A program made the position numbers and the translations under genes. 64,000 bases of DNA, taken from the NCBI GenBank assembly GCA_046048875.1, contig JBJOFG010000006.1, positions 1-64,000 on the forward strand. Direction: 5' to 3'. Of the stretch, positions 7,123-16,201 are shown piece after piece. The notes under the pieces were generated by a model. The model was not told where the DNA came from, made no database searches, and saw only the letters and a list, made by a program, of their open reading frames with translations. Each line of letters starts with the position of its first letter. Within the stretch, counting starts at the first letter, position 1. Source of the DNA: CAIZGX01 sp046048875 (GTDB lineage: Bacteria > Bacteroidota > Bacteroidia > Flavobacteriales_D > Sanyastnellaceae).

Positions 7123-8982
7123 ATGCGGAAAGTTTTCTTCCTCCTATCTGTTGCGTTGGCATTTGCTTCTTGCAAAGTCAAGGAAACAACTTCTCAAACG
7201 AATCATACCATTCAACCCATGACCACTTCAAAATTGTTCGATCCGCATTCGGCGGCGACTTCAGATGCGCGCGTTACACATCTTCATTGGACCGCAAACG
7301 TGAATGTGGAAACGCATGTCATTTCAGCCAATGCCACCTTCGATTTCAAAACAGAAAAAGGAGCCAAGCAAATTTCCTTCGACACAAAAGACTTGAATAT
7401 TTTGTGGGTGAAGGTGAATGGAAAGAAAACCGATTTCTTTTTGGACGAAGCGAAACCTTTCTTGGGTCAAGCGCTTCACGTTGAAATACAAGACACCGAC
7501 AATCAGGTAAGTATTGAATACACTACTTCACCAGCGGCAGAGGCGTTGCTGTGGGTGGAAAAAGAAAACGAATTGCCTTTCTTGTTCTCACAGTCACAAG
7601 CTATTCTTGCGAGAACATGGATTCCTTGTCAGGACAGTCCTTCCGTGCGATTCACGTATTCGGCAGATGTAACTGTTCCGAAAGATTTAATGGCGTTAAT
7701 GTCTGCTGAGAATCCGCAAGTGAAAGCTGCCGACGGCAAGTATCACTTCGAAATGAAGCAACGCATTCCTTCTTATTTGTTGGCATTGGCTGTTGGAGAT
7801 GTGGCTTTCGAATCATTGAGTGAAAACACAGGTGTGTATGCAACGGCCGATATGTTGGAATTGGCTTTCAACGAATTTTCAGATATGCCAGGCATGGTGA
7901 AAGCTGCGGAAGATTTGTATGGTCCATACGCTTGGGAACGATATGATGTGTTGGTGCTTCCAGGTGCATTTCCATTTGGAGGAATGGAGAATCCTCGATT
8001 GACTTTCGCGACGCCAACCATTTTAGCGGGAGACAAATCCTTGGTGTCATTGATTGCTCACGAACTGGCGCACAGCTGGAGCGGAAACTTGGTGACCAAC
8101 GCTACGTGGAACGACTTCTGGTTGAATGAAGGATTCACGGTATACTTCGAACAACGAATCATGGAATCGCTTTATGGAAAGGCGAAGGCAGAGATGTTGG
8201 CAACCTTGGCTCGTCAAGATTTGAATGCTACGCTTGCAGAACTTCCTGCAGAAGATACCCATTTGAAATTGGCTTTAGAGAATAGAAATCCAGACGATGG
8301 CATGAACGACATCGCCTACAACAAAGGCTATTTCTTCCTTCGAACCATAGAAGAAAAAGTAGGAAGAGAAAAGTTCGATGCATTTTTAAAGAACTATTTT
8401 CAATCGCACGCTTTCGGGGTTATGACCACCGAAGGATTCATAGACATACTGACTACGGAACTTTTGACTACGGAACAAGCCGATGAAATTGGTTTGGATA
8501 ATTGGATCTATTCGGCTGGCTTGCCCGCAAATACAGCTGTTGTCCAATCGACAGAATTAGAGAAAGTAGATGAGCTTCGCTTGAGGTGGGAAGGCGATGA
8601 GATCACGAACAAAGACCTTCCTTGGAACGACTGGAGTTACCAAGAGCGTTATCGATTTTTATCGAACGTAAACTACAATCTTTCGCTTTCTAAAATTCAA
8701 TCGTTGGATGAGAGTTTTCATATTTCAAAGATTGGAAATTCAGAGGTGCTCTTCGCTTGGTTCATGCTTTCTATTCAATCGAAAAACGAAACGGTGTTTA
8801 CAGATCTTGCGACATTCTTAGAAAAAGTTGGAAGACGAAAATTTGTTGCGCCATTGTATGAAGCCATGGAAAACAGTGGTTATCATGTCACGGCTTTGAG
8901 TATCTATGCGCATTGCAGAGGCAACTACCATGCGGTGACGCAGAGTACTGTTGATGAGATTTTACATTACCTCGCGAAATAG
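7123..8982 (+). CDS. M1 family aminopeptidase, leukotriene-A4-hydrolase-like lipoprotein
   Basis: 619 residues from the ATG at 7123, which opens a lipoprotein signal ending LAFASC; the longer frame reads back through the methyltransferase gene. GGMENP precedes the zinc site H313-E314-L-A-H317 with E336, so both the exopeptidase motif and the gluzincin site are intact. The C-terminal third is helical, as in leukotriene A4 hydrolase C domains. It probably sits as a lipoprotein facing the periplasm or the outer-membrane surface and trims peptides from the N-terminus. It is unlike the M1 peptidase at 3121 beyond the active site. Confidence 0.9.
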   Translation: MRKVFFLLSVALAFASCKVKETTSQTNHTIQPMTTSKLFDPHSAATSDARVTHLHWTANVNVETHVISANATFDFKTEKGAKQISFDTKDLNILWVKVNGKKTDFFLDEAKPFLGQALHVEIQDTDNQVSIEYTTSPAAEALLWVEKENELPFLFSQSQAILARTWIPCQDSPSVRFTYSADVTVPKDLMALMSAENPQVKAADGKYHFEMKQRIPSYLLALAVGDVAFESLSENTGVYATADMLELAFNEFSDMPGMVKAAEDLYGPYAWERYDVLVLPGAFPFGGMENPRLTFATPTILAGDKSLVSLIAHELAHSWSGNLVTNATWNDFWLNEGFTVYFEQRIMESLYGKAKAEMLATLARQDLNATLAELPAEDTHLKLALENRNPDDGMNDIAYNKGYFFLRTIEEKVGREKFDAFLKNYFQSHAFGVMTTEGFIDILTTELLTTEQADEIGLDNWIYSAGLPANTAVVQSTELEKVDELRLRWEGDEITNKDLPWNDWSYQERYRFLSNVNYNLSLSKIQSLDESFHISKIGNSEVLFAWFMLSIQSKNETVFTDLATFLEKVGRRKFVAPLYEAMENSGYHVTALSIYAHCRGNYHAVTQSTVDEILHYLAK

Positions 8983-9044
8983 AAACGTAATTTTTATTTT
9001 TAATTGGAAGAACTCCTTTCTCCTTTCGACTTAAATTACGGTTT

Positions 9045-10337
9045 ATGAAAATGAGGTTCCCATTTGTGATTGTTGCCCTTTTGTGGTGTCTTGCCGGATT
9101 TGCGCAGGAACGCGGAAAGGTCATTTCATTCAACACCAAGAAGCCCATTACTGGAGCTGTTGTTAAGTGGGCCAATGGAAAGCAATTCGCGGTGACCGAT
9201 GAAAATGGTGAGTTTGCTATTCCTTCTTCAAGTAATGGTTATGTAATTCAATCTATCGGTTATTACGACTTTACAACGACTAAAATCCCGAAAGTCGTTG
9301 AGCTGTTGGAGCAGATTTATCAGCTTCCTGTACTTGGAATTACCGATGCACCCGATAGTATTTTCGGAAGTGTGAAGTATTCTGTTGGCGATTTTGTTTG
9401 GTGGAACGGCAAGCTTACAATGCTTTTGTATGAACATGAAAAACTCATTAAACCCGTTACAGAGAAAAGAGATTTGTGGGAAGATGCATGGATTGCACAG
9501 ATCGATTCGTTTGGAAGAATAGTCACTTCCTTTCACATTAACGAACCCGCGGAACGGTTTCATTTGGCTCCCACAGGCGCTTGCTTTGTTCTTACAGAAT
9601 ATTCTGTCTTTCAACTGAAGGCCGAACCTTTTCTTCATCTCGATAAATTGAGTTATGAATCGTTTCGACAAGAATATGAGCCCATTTGTGGGTTCCTTCA
9701 TTCGAATATTGTCTTCCATACATTCACTGAAGAATACCCGGAATTTAGTTATTATTTGTTGAAGAAAGACAGCAGCGATCCCTTGGAGTTAGAGCGGGTG
9801 GCCGATTCGCTTACTATGGAATTGTTCAAGTCGGAATACAAATACATGAATGGCAGGGGCAAGCGTATTGCTTATCAATACGAATTGGATTATGGTGTGC
9901 CGAAGGAAATTGTTGCTGGGCAGATGACACGCTTTAAGGAGAGTCCGTATTACCGAGATCCTGTTGCGAAGATTGTTCAGTTGGAAGATCGCTGGTCCAT
10001 TTTCAATATTTCACAAAAGCAAGTTTTATCTGTAGGTACTGAAGGCGAGGTGCTCAGTCGATCTAGAATGAAAGAGGAGGGTAGCTTGTCAGCGTTGACT
10101 ACCAAAGAGAAGATCTTGTCGGTTCAATTCGTTCCAGAGACCAATGAAATGGTCTGCTTCACGCAATTGAGAACGGGTGAGTCCATGCTATATCTCTTAA
10201 AGGAAGATGGAAGTCTTGAGCTGAAGAAGAATCTCTACTGGCAACACATACGCAATCCACAAATAAAAAACGGTAGAGTGTATTACCTCTACCGTCCATT
10301 TGAAAGTCGTAACAACTGGTACCTCTACGCTGAGTAA
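9045..10337 (+). CDS. Secreted protein with carboxypeptidase-regulatory-like N-terminal domain
   Basis: 430 residues with a signal peptide (MKMRFPFVIVALLWCLAGFAQ). Residues 25 to about 75 (GKVISFNTKKPITGAVVKW, then VTDENGEFAIP) look like the small beta-sandwich CarboxypepD_reg_2 domain found at the start of many bacteroidete outer-membrane proteins. The rest is beta-rich with repeated strand pairs, and may form a propeller-like fold, but I recognise no family. A second ATG two codons in (9051) is equally possible as start. Its stop codon abuts the stop of ilvE on the other strand with no space for a terminator. Confidence 0.8.
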   Translation: MKMRFPFVIVALLWCLAGFAQERGKVISFNTKKPITGAVVKWANGKQFAVTDENGEFAIPSSSNGYVIQSIGYYDFTTTKIPKVVELLEQIYQLPVLGITDAPDSIFGSVKYSVGDFVWWNGKLTMLLYEHEKLIKPVTEKRDLWEDAWIAQIDSFGRIVTSFHINEPAERFHLAPTGACFVLTEYSVFQLKAEPFLHLDKLSYESFRQEYEPICGFLHSNIVFHTFTEEYPEFSYYLLKKDSSDPLELERVADSLTMELFKSEYKYMNGRGKRIAYQYELDYGVPKEIVAGQMTRFKESPYYRDPVAKIVQLEDRWSIFNISQKQVLSVGTEGEVLSRSRMKEEGSLSALTTKEKILSVQFVPETNEMVCFTQLRTGESMLYLLKEDGSLELKKNLYWQHIRNPQIKNGRVYYLYRPFESRNNWYLYAE

Positions 10338-11405
10338 TTATACTACGTGGTTCCAGTTATGCGTGTCGTTTTCTCTTCCGCGCTTCACGCGATCTAAGTA
10401 TAACGAGACTTTAGGAGCAAACTCCCAAGTTGAATATTCATTCAGATTAAAATCTTCACCGTCTAGGCTTATTGTTCGAATGGGCGCAATGGTAGCCGCT
10501 GTTCCTGCTCCGAAAGCTTCGTTGATCTCTCCGTTCCGAAGACCCTCAATAAGTTCAGCAACAGCAATACGTTTTTCAATGACTTCATACCCCCAATCGC
10601 GAGCTACTTGAAGGATTGAGTCGCGTGTTATTCCACTTAGAATAGAATCTGAAAGTTGAGGGGTTATGATGGTATTTCCCTTACGGAACATAACATTCAT
10701 GGTTCCACTTTCCTCAAGGAATTCATGACTTTCAGCGTCGGTCCACAACAACTGTTGGTAGCCTTCAGCCTGTGCTTTTTTCGTTGGAAGTAATGCAGCA
10801 GCGTAATTTCCAGCAGCCTTCGCCGATCCAGTTCCTCCGTGAGACGCACGTGAGTAGTGGTGCTCAATCTTCACCTTCAATTCAGAAGTGTAATAACTTC
10901 CAACAGGACTTGTGAAAACTACAAACATATAACTCTCGCTTGGTTTCACACCCACATACTCGTCAATGGCGAACATGTGCGGGCGAATGTAGAGAGCTTC
11001 TCCATCTAGTTTTGGAACCCAATTTCGATCCAAGGCAATCAGCTGTTCAACACAACTTACAAAAACATCAACTGGAATGGTAGGCATGCACAGGCGCTCA
11101 GCACTGTGATTCATGCGCTTGGCATTTTCTTCTGGACGGAAGATGAAAACTTCATTGTCAGAATTTCTGAATGCCTTCATTCCCTCGAATATCGCTTGGC
11201 CATAGTGCAATGAGCTAATTGCTGGAGAAAAATGCAATGGCCCGTATGGTTGAATAAGGGGTTGTCCCCATTCACCGTTGTGGTATTCCATCACTAACAT
11301 GTGATCCGAAAATACTTGTCCAAATCCCAAATTCTCCCAATCTACTTGGTGAATGCGGCTTTCAGCGACTTTACGAATCTCAATCGGTTTTTGTGTTGCT
11401 ATCAT
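10338..11405 (-). CDS. ilvE: Branched-chain amino acid aminotransferase
   Basis: 355 residues, fold-type IV PLP aminotransferase of the long BCAT class. Motifs include SSLHYGQAIFEGMKAFR near the N-terminus, then YIRPHMFA, the PLP-lysine region GTGSAKAAGNYAAAL, and EESGTMNVMF followed by GITRDSIL. It transfers the amino group between glutamate and the keto acids of leucine, isoleucine and valine. It stands alone here, downstream of an orphan response regulator, with its own predicted promoter and a small hairpin in the leader. The stop abuts that of the convergent gene. Confidence 0.95.
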   Translation of the reverse strand: MIATQKPIEIRKVAESRIHQVDWENLGFGQVFSDHMLVMEYHNGEWGQPLIQPYGPLHFSPAISSLHYGQAIFEGMKAFRNSDNEVFIFRPEENAKRMNHSAERLCMPTIPVDVFVSCVEQLIALDRNWVPKLDGEALYIRPHMFAIDEYVGVKPSESYMFVVFTSPVGSYYTSELKVKIEHHYSRASHGGTGSAKAAGNYAAALLPTKKAQAEGYQQLLWTDAESHEFLEESGTMNVMFRKGNTIITPQLSDSILSGITRDSILQVARDWGYEVIEKRIAVAELIEGLRNGEINEAFGAGTAATIAPIRTISLDGEDFNLNEYSTWEFAPKVSLYLDRVKRGRENDTHNWNHVV

Positions 11406-11423
11406 TGAGCGTATTGATTGATT

Positions 11424-11450
11424 TTCCTAAAAAATAGGAACCCAAAAATA
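11424..11450 (-). promoter_or_regulatory. Predicted ilvE promoter -7 box and leader hairpin
   Basis: On the minus strand, TATTTTTG (11450-11443) fits the bacteroidete -7 consensus TAnnTTTG. Downstream, before the ilvE ATG at 11405, the leader has a perfect 6-bp stem, TTCCTA and TAGGAA around a 5-base loop (11440-11424). No uridine run follows it on the minus strand, so it is not a terminator in front of ilvE. I do not see a clear -33 TTG at the usual spacing. Function of the hairpin is unknown. Confidence 0.4.
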
Positions 11451-11467
11451 AGACAAATATTCAGACT

Positions 11468-12151
11468 TTATGCATTCGCTGAGGGCGCGAACAGAAATTT
11501 GTTAGGGCTTACTAATTCTTTCTTTACGGCATACATTACGATTGCTGCGGTGTTATTCACCCCTAGCTTCTGCATAATGTTCTTTCTGTGAGTGTTCACC
11601 GTATGCGTTGAAAGGAATAGTTTTTCTGCTATTTCAACGTTTGTATACCCTTCAGCGATCAGTGTTATTACCTCGTTTTCTCTTGCACTGATCGTTGTTG
11701 GCTCGCAGTCGTAGGTAGCAACAGCTAGGTCTTCAATATCTATGGCTTCTTTTCGAATACGGTCGACGATATTTCCACAAAAGAATACGCTTCCTGCTGC
11801 AGTTTCGCGGACCGAATCGAGGATTTCGTTCACATCACAATCTTTTCGAATGTAACTGTTCACACCTGCGCGAAGGGCATTAACTATAGTAGCGCCGCTT
11901 TGGTCGGCTGTTAAAGCCACCACACGCATTTTTGGTTGAAGTTTGAGCGCTTTAGTGATGGAATCTATAGAAAATCCAGGTGCGGTGAAATCAATCAAAA
12001 GAATGTCCGCTTCGAATGAAGCAAGCAGCTCATACAAGCTCTCAGAACTTCCTGCATCTCCTATTATTTCTATGTTTTCGTAATTTGAAAAAATAGAGTG
12101 TAGACCAGTTTGAACGATCTGACTGTTATCGGCAATGATTAATCGAATCAT
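11468..12151 (-). CDS. LuxR/NarL-type response regulator
   Basis: 227 residues from the ATG at 12151 (MIRLIIADNSQIV); the longer frame to 12211 adds an unlikely leader. The receiver domain has the phospho-acceptor Asp in LLIDFTAPG and the conserved Lys in YIRKD; the acidic pair near the start reads ADN, so one acidic residue is replaced by Asn. The C-terminal helix-turn-helix is of the LuxR type (ISARENEVITLIAEGYTNVEIAEKLFL, shown in two parts: ARENEVITLIAEG and NVEIAEKLFL). No histidine kinase is adjacent, so its partner is unknown. It is divergent from the metallophosphatase. Confidence 0.9.
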   Translation of the reverse strand: MIRLIIADNSQIVQTGLHSIFSNYENIEIIGDAGSSESLYELLASFEADILLIDFTAPGFSIDSITKALKLQPKMRVVALTADQSGATIVNALRAGVNSYIRKDCDVNEILDSVRETAAGSVFFCGNIVDRIRKEAIDIEDLAVATYDCEPTTISARENEVITLIAEGYTNVEIAEKLFLSTHTVNTHRKNIMQKLGVNNTAAIVMYAVKKELVSPNKFLFAPSANA

Positions 12152-12236
12152 GGCGCGAAGATATGTTAAGTAAAACGATTCTAAATAAGAAAATAGACAA
12201 TTTATTTTCAAAGTGAAATGTTCGTTCTCATCACAC

Positions 12237-12244
12237 TAACTTTG
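12237..12244 (+). promoter_or_regulatory. Predicted -7 box of the metallophosphatase gene
   Basis: TAACTTTG matches TAnnTTTG. It ends only 7 bases before the ATG at 12252, so the message would have almost no leader. No clear -33 TTG is visible at the expected spacing. Confidence 0.45.
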
Positions 12245-12251
12245 CCACCCA

Positions 12252-13556
12252 ATGACGAAATTTTTCCTTTTTATTTCGGTATTTACCGTTTTCACTTTGA
12301 TCATTGATTTTTATTCTTATCAAGGAATAAAGCAACTGACAGAGAAGTATCCCGATTTCTGGAGAAAGCTTTGGCGTCGCTTGTTTTGGGTGCCTTCAAT
12401 TATGGCCATTGTGCTTATTGTCATTGTATTCATTGGGTCTGAAAAAGAAGTTCGAGGAAGTAATTTCAAATTCTTTTATTTCGTAACAGGTTTTATTTTT
12501 ATTGCTCTTGCGCCTAAAGTTGTCTTTCTTGTCTTTCACTTCATGAACGATTTGGTTCGAACCGGCAAATGGATTGCTCGAAAGTTGAAGGGGCTTTTAA
12601 CTAAAAGCGAAAACACGAACTTTGATGAACAGGAGTCAGACAAAATGACCCGCTTTCAATTCTTTAATCAGGTTGGTCTTGGCGCTGCGGCAATTACGAT
12701 GGGAGCTACTTTTTATGGAATATACAGAGGCAAGTATGATTTTCGAGTTTGTGAAGAATCGCTTTCATTTTCAAATCTCCCAAAGTCGTTCAATGGTCTG
12801 CGTATTGTTCAAATCAGTGATGCGCATTTAGGAAGTTTTTTAGACAATAGCTTTGAAGAAGTTGATGCGGCTTTGAAACGAATCAATGATTTGAATCCCG
12901 ATGTGATTTTCTTCACAGGCGATTTGGTGAATAACCTTGCTGAAGAAGCAGAGCCTTGGGTGAACTACTTTCAACAGCTTCATGCCCCACTTGGAAAATT
13001 TTCGATTTTAGGAAATCACGATTATGCTGAATATGTCTATGATCCAAATGATCCCGCTAACGCTCAGCTTCTTGCTGACAATATGAGACAGTTAGAATCG
13101 GTGCACGAGCGAATGGGTTTCCGATTGCTGAAGAATGAAACGGTGGAGTTGGAAAAGCAAGGCGAAAGTATTTCTTTGATAGGAATTGAAAACTGGGGGA
13201 AAGGACGTTTCTCAAAGCATGGGAAATTAGATTTGGCTATGGCAAACATGCCACAAACTAGTTTTAGTATTTTGCTTTCCCATGATCCAAGTCATTGGGA
13301 AGCGCAGGTTCTTGGTCAAAAGAAGATTGATTTGACATTTTCTGGACATACACACGGAGCGCAATTCGGTGTTGAGGCACCCATGCTTCACATAAAAGCA
13401 AGTCCTTCCCCATGGTTCGGATACAAACGTTGGGGCGGTCTGTATCAAGAAGAAAATCAATATTTATACGTAAACAGGGGATTTGGCTATTTAGGATTTC
13501 CGGGTCGAGTGGGTATGCCCCCAGAAATTACATTGATCACAATTTTCTCGGCTTAA
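12252..13556 (+). CDS. Membrane-anchored metallophosphoesterase, YkuE-like
   Basis: 434 residues. The N-terminal 170 residues hold three or four hydrophobic segments. The catalytic domain then shows the calcineurin-like motifs in order: SDAHLGS (D-x-H), GDLVNN, GNHDY, and near the end GHTHGAQFG. The layout matches YkuE-type phosphoesterases, which act outside the membrane, possibly on phospholipid-like or cell-envelope pyrophosphate substrates. It is monocistronic, with a -7 box directly before the start, and is followed by a 97-base spacer. Confidence 0.88.
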   Translation: MTKFFLFISVFTVFTLIIDFYSYQGIKQLTEKYPDFWRKLWRRLFWVPSIMAIVLIVIVFIGSEKEVRGSNFKFFYFVTGFIFIALAPKVVFLVFHFMNDLVRTGKWIARKLKGLLTKSENTNFDEQESDKMTRFQFFNQVGLGAAAITMGATFYGIYRGKYDFRVCEESLSFSNLPKSFNGLRIVQISDAHLGSFLDNSFEEVDAALKRINDLNPDVIFFTGDLVNNLAEEAEPWVNYFQQLHAPLGKFSILGNHDYAEYVYDPNDPANAQLLADNMRQLESVHERMGFRLLKNETVELEKQGESISLIGIENWGKGRFSKHGKLDLAMANMPQTSFSILLSHDPSHWEAQVLGQKKIDLTFSGHTHGAQFGVEAPMLHIKASPSPWFGYKRWGGLYQEENQYLYVNRGFGYLGFPGRVGMPPEITLITIFSA

Positions 13557-13653
13557 ATCGGTTTCATTAATAATGTGTTTATAACCTATTATTAAGATTA
13601 GGTTACATTTTGAAACCTTTTTCGTTTATATTTGGTAAGTCTTTTAGGATATT

Positions 13654-14241
13654 ATGTCAAACCAAGAAGTAAAACAACTGCAGCACATACATGCCGACTA
13701 TCACAAAATAGTGGGTGATGTACTTGTTGATTCGAGCGCGGAGCTGCTTGTATTCGCGCACTTTGGCGATTTTACTCCGAATAGAAATGAGCACATACTT
13801 GAAGCTATTTCATGTACTGACATCAATAAAAAAGGCTTTCGTCAAACTACTAAGCGTGTCGTAACGGTTTTGGTTGAAATGTTACAGAACATTTCCATTC
13901 ATGGGGAAAGATGTGAAAACGGCCTCATGAACGCATACGCTGTCGTTGCCAAAGGTGACGATTACTTCAGATTGTGCACAGGGAATATGCTCACGGTCTC
14001 TGCAGCAAGAATCCTCATGCGTAGACTTGAAATGCTTACTGAATATGACAAACTTGACCTTCGCTCTAAAATTCGTCAACGTCTAAAAGACGAGGGTTTA
14101 AGCGAAAAAGGGGGAGCTGGTCTAGGGCTTTTAACGATAGCCAAAAGGGCAGAAAAAGGTTGGTCTTATACCTTTGATTTAATGGAAAAGGATATGGTGT
14201 ATTTTCAATTGAACGTTTCTGTTCCAATGGTAGAAAAATAA
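13654..14241 (+). CDS. SiaB family protein kinase (GHKL ATPase fold)
   Basis: 195 residues. The ATP-binding motifs are those of the GHKL fold in its SiaB form: LVEMLQNISIHG (the N-box, with the Asn and His), and GGAGLGLLTIAKRA (the G-box). In Pseudomonas, SiaB phosphorylates the partner SiaC in a switch module controlling aggregation. Here the stop overlaps the start of the next gene (TAATG), a HEAT-cyclophilin protein, instead of a SiaC gene. A STAS-domain protein is encoded at 59340, but nothing ties the two together except family logic. Confidence 0.82.
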   Translation: MSNQEVKQLQHIHADYHKIVGDVLVDSSAELLVFAHFGDFTPNRNEHILEAISCTDINKKGFRQTTKRVVTVLVEMLQNISIHGERCENGLMNAYAVVAKGDDYFRLCTGNMLTVSAARILMRRLEMLTEYDKLDLRSKIRQRLKDEGLSEKGGAGLGLLTIAKRAEKGWSYTFDLMEKDMVYFQLNVSVPMVEK

Positions 14242-16169
14242 TGAGGGTTCTTCTTTTTCTAAACGTTTATTTTCTTTTTACAACTTCGATTCTTTCTCAA
14301 AACAAAATTTACGAGTTCGACTTACGCCTTAGCGAATCTCGTGGAGTAACACTTGCCGAGGGCTTGAAATCTTCTGATGTAGACATTCAGCTTCGTGCAG
14401 CGCAGCAGGCAGCCACGTGGGGAAAGGCTGAACATATTCAAGATTTGATATTTCTACTGTTGAACTTAAGAAATTCAGTTACGCTTCCCAGGCACTACGA
14501 AACAATGACCGCTGCGGCTTATGCACTTGGACAAATTGAAGGCTCTAATGTGCAGCAGGTGGAAGCTTTGCAGAAAACGATACTTAATGTTCCAAATGAA
14601 GAATTGGTAAGAGAATCTTGGGTGGCATTGGGTAAGTTACTGCCAGAGACTGTTGCCTTAGGTGTGCGTCTAGAAGATGCATACAAGAGCAATCCAAGCG
14701 TTCCACACAATCAATACGCTTGCTTAGCATTGGCCGCTCGTAAAAGAATAAATCAAGATGATTTCTTGAAATCTATTTTAGATCAAGAGGATATATTAAA
14801 ATGGGACGAGGAAGCACGTGTGGCCTTGGCTCAGGTCCTGTCGAGAACCGATTACAGTTTTATTTCTGGAAATATTTCAGCTAACAAAAAGTACAAGAGC
14901 AAAGTTCGAAATTGGATTGAAAATGAAAAGTCTAAATATGTCCGCATTCAATTCGCAAGATTAGCCAATCGATATGAATGGTGGCCATTGCTCAATGAGT
15001 TAGCGTGTAGCGAAGATGCTCAAATTTCAGAGCCTGCTGTTCAGGTGATGCTATCAAAAGATTCTACCTTCATTTCAAATGTATTGTTTGTTGATTTGAA
15101 ACGGGCAAGTGCTTTCAATTACATGCGCGTGGGTATTCACTTTAATCAATTTAATCACGACCAGATTAGAGAAGTTCTCAACTCCTTTCCGAAAAACAGT
15201 TACGAGCAAATAGAATTGGCGGGTGTGTGGAATGAAAACGGACACCCAGATGCTCAGAATTACATTATGTTTCAATATACTGAAACAGAAGATTTGTTTG
15301 AACGAATTTCATGGGTGAAGAAAATGACGAATTCTTATCTGTTCATCGATTCGTTGTTAACTCAAGATTTTGTCAATGCACCACCTGCGCTTAAATATGC
15401 CATAGTTGAATGTGCTCTAGAATATGGAAAGTCAAATCCAAAATTTAATGAAATACTTTTTCCCGGATGGTTCGCAATTTTATGGACATCTCAAGACGCT
15501 GGAGTTTTAGCCCAACTCGCAGTTTGGGCGAGAGAGCGTGCCGAAAAATTGAAAGGCAATGAATTCCTCATTGAAACATTGAAGCAGGCGCTACCGCTGT
15601 TTTTGAAACCTGAGACTGTTGAAACCTACAATGAATTAATTGAAACATTGAATGCTGTTCAAATTGGGCAGGACATGTTAGTCAAGAGCCAACCGCTTAC
15701 GGCCTCTTTTCCTGCCGAAAAAGAATGGGAAAAGAATCAATCATGCAAGGTGAAGTTGAAAACAGATGTTGGAACTGTGGTTATTAAGTTGAACGGATAC
15801 AACGCTCCTGAGAGTGTTTCGAATTTGTTGAAGTTATGCAGTCAGCATTATTACGATAGTATTGCTTTTCATCGGGTCGTGCCGAATTTCGTAGTTCAGG
15901 CCGGATGCACACGCGGAGATGGAATGAGTGGAATGCCTTATGTGATTTCTTCGGAATTTTTGGGGCACAACTTTGCGCCGCTTCATATTGGAATGGCGAG
16001 TGCAGGGAAGCACACCGAGAGTGCGCAATGGTTCATTACATTGGCTTACACGTCAAATTTAAACGGACGTTACACCGAATTTGGTGAAGTCATTCGCGGA
16101 AAAAAGGTGCTGCCGAAAATTAAAGTCGGAACTCGAATTCTAAAGATGCGTGAACAACATTTATTCTGA
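14241..16169 (+). CDS. Secreted HEAT-repeat protein with C-terminal cyclophilin domain (peptidyl-prolyl isomerase)
   Basis: 642 residues with a signal peptide (ending TTSILSQ). Residues about 30 to 480 are helical and HEAT-like (for example IQLRAAQQAATWG and EEARVALAQVLS). From about residue 500 there is a cyclophilin domain: FHRVVPNFVVQAG contains the catalytic Arg and the Gln, followed by AQWFITLAYTSNLNGRYTEFGEVI. The family catalyses cis-trans isomerisation at proline, here in the periplasm. The start codon overlaps the SiaB stop, so the pair is translationally coupled. HEAT-cyclophilin fusions are known in Bacteroidota; coupling to SiaB is unusual to me. Confidence 0.85.
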   Translation: MRVLLFLNVYFLFTTSILSQNKIYEFDLRLSESRGVTLAEGLKSSDVDIQLRAAQQAATWGKAEHIQDLIFLLLNLRNSVTLPRHYETMTAAAYALGQIEGSNVQQVEALQKTILNVPNEELVRESWVALGKLLPETVALGVRLEDAYKSNPSVPHNQYACLALAARKRINQDDFLKSILDQEDILKWDEEARVALAQVLSRTDYSFISGNISANKKYKSKVRNWIENEKSKYVRIQFARLANRYEWWPLLNELACSEDAQISEPAVQVMLSKDSTFISNVLFVDLKRASAFNYMRVGIHFNQFNHDQIREVLNSFPKNSYEQIELAGVWNENGHPDAQNYIMFQYTETEDLFERISWVKKMTNSYLFIDSLLTQDFVNAPPALKYAIVECALEYGKSNPKFNEILFPGWFAILWTSQDAGVLAQLAVWARERAEKLKGNEFLIETLKQALPLFLKPETVETYNELIETLNAVQIGQDMLVKSQPLTASFPAEKEWEKNQSCKVKLKTDVGTVVIKLNGYNAPESVSNLLKLCSQHYYDSIAFHRVVPNFVVQAGCTRGDGMSGMPYVISSEFLGHNFAPLHIGMASAGKHTESAQWFITLAYTSNLNGRYTEFGEVIRGKKVLPKIKVGTRILKMREQHLF

Positions 16170-16201
16170 ATTGTAGTTCATTCATGGAACATGTATTTCC
16201 G

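Noticed and set aside
11424..11440. TTCCTA/TAGGAA hairpin as a terminator for the response regulator
   Set aside because: No T-run follows it on the minus strand, and it lies after a likely -7 box of ilvE, so it is more likely leader structure.
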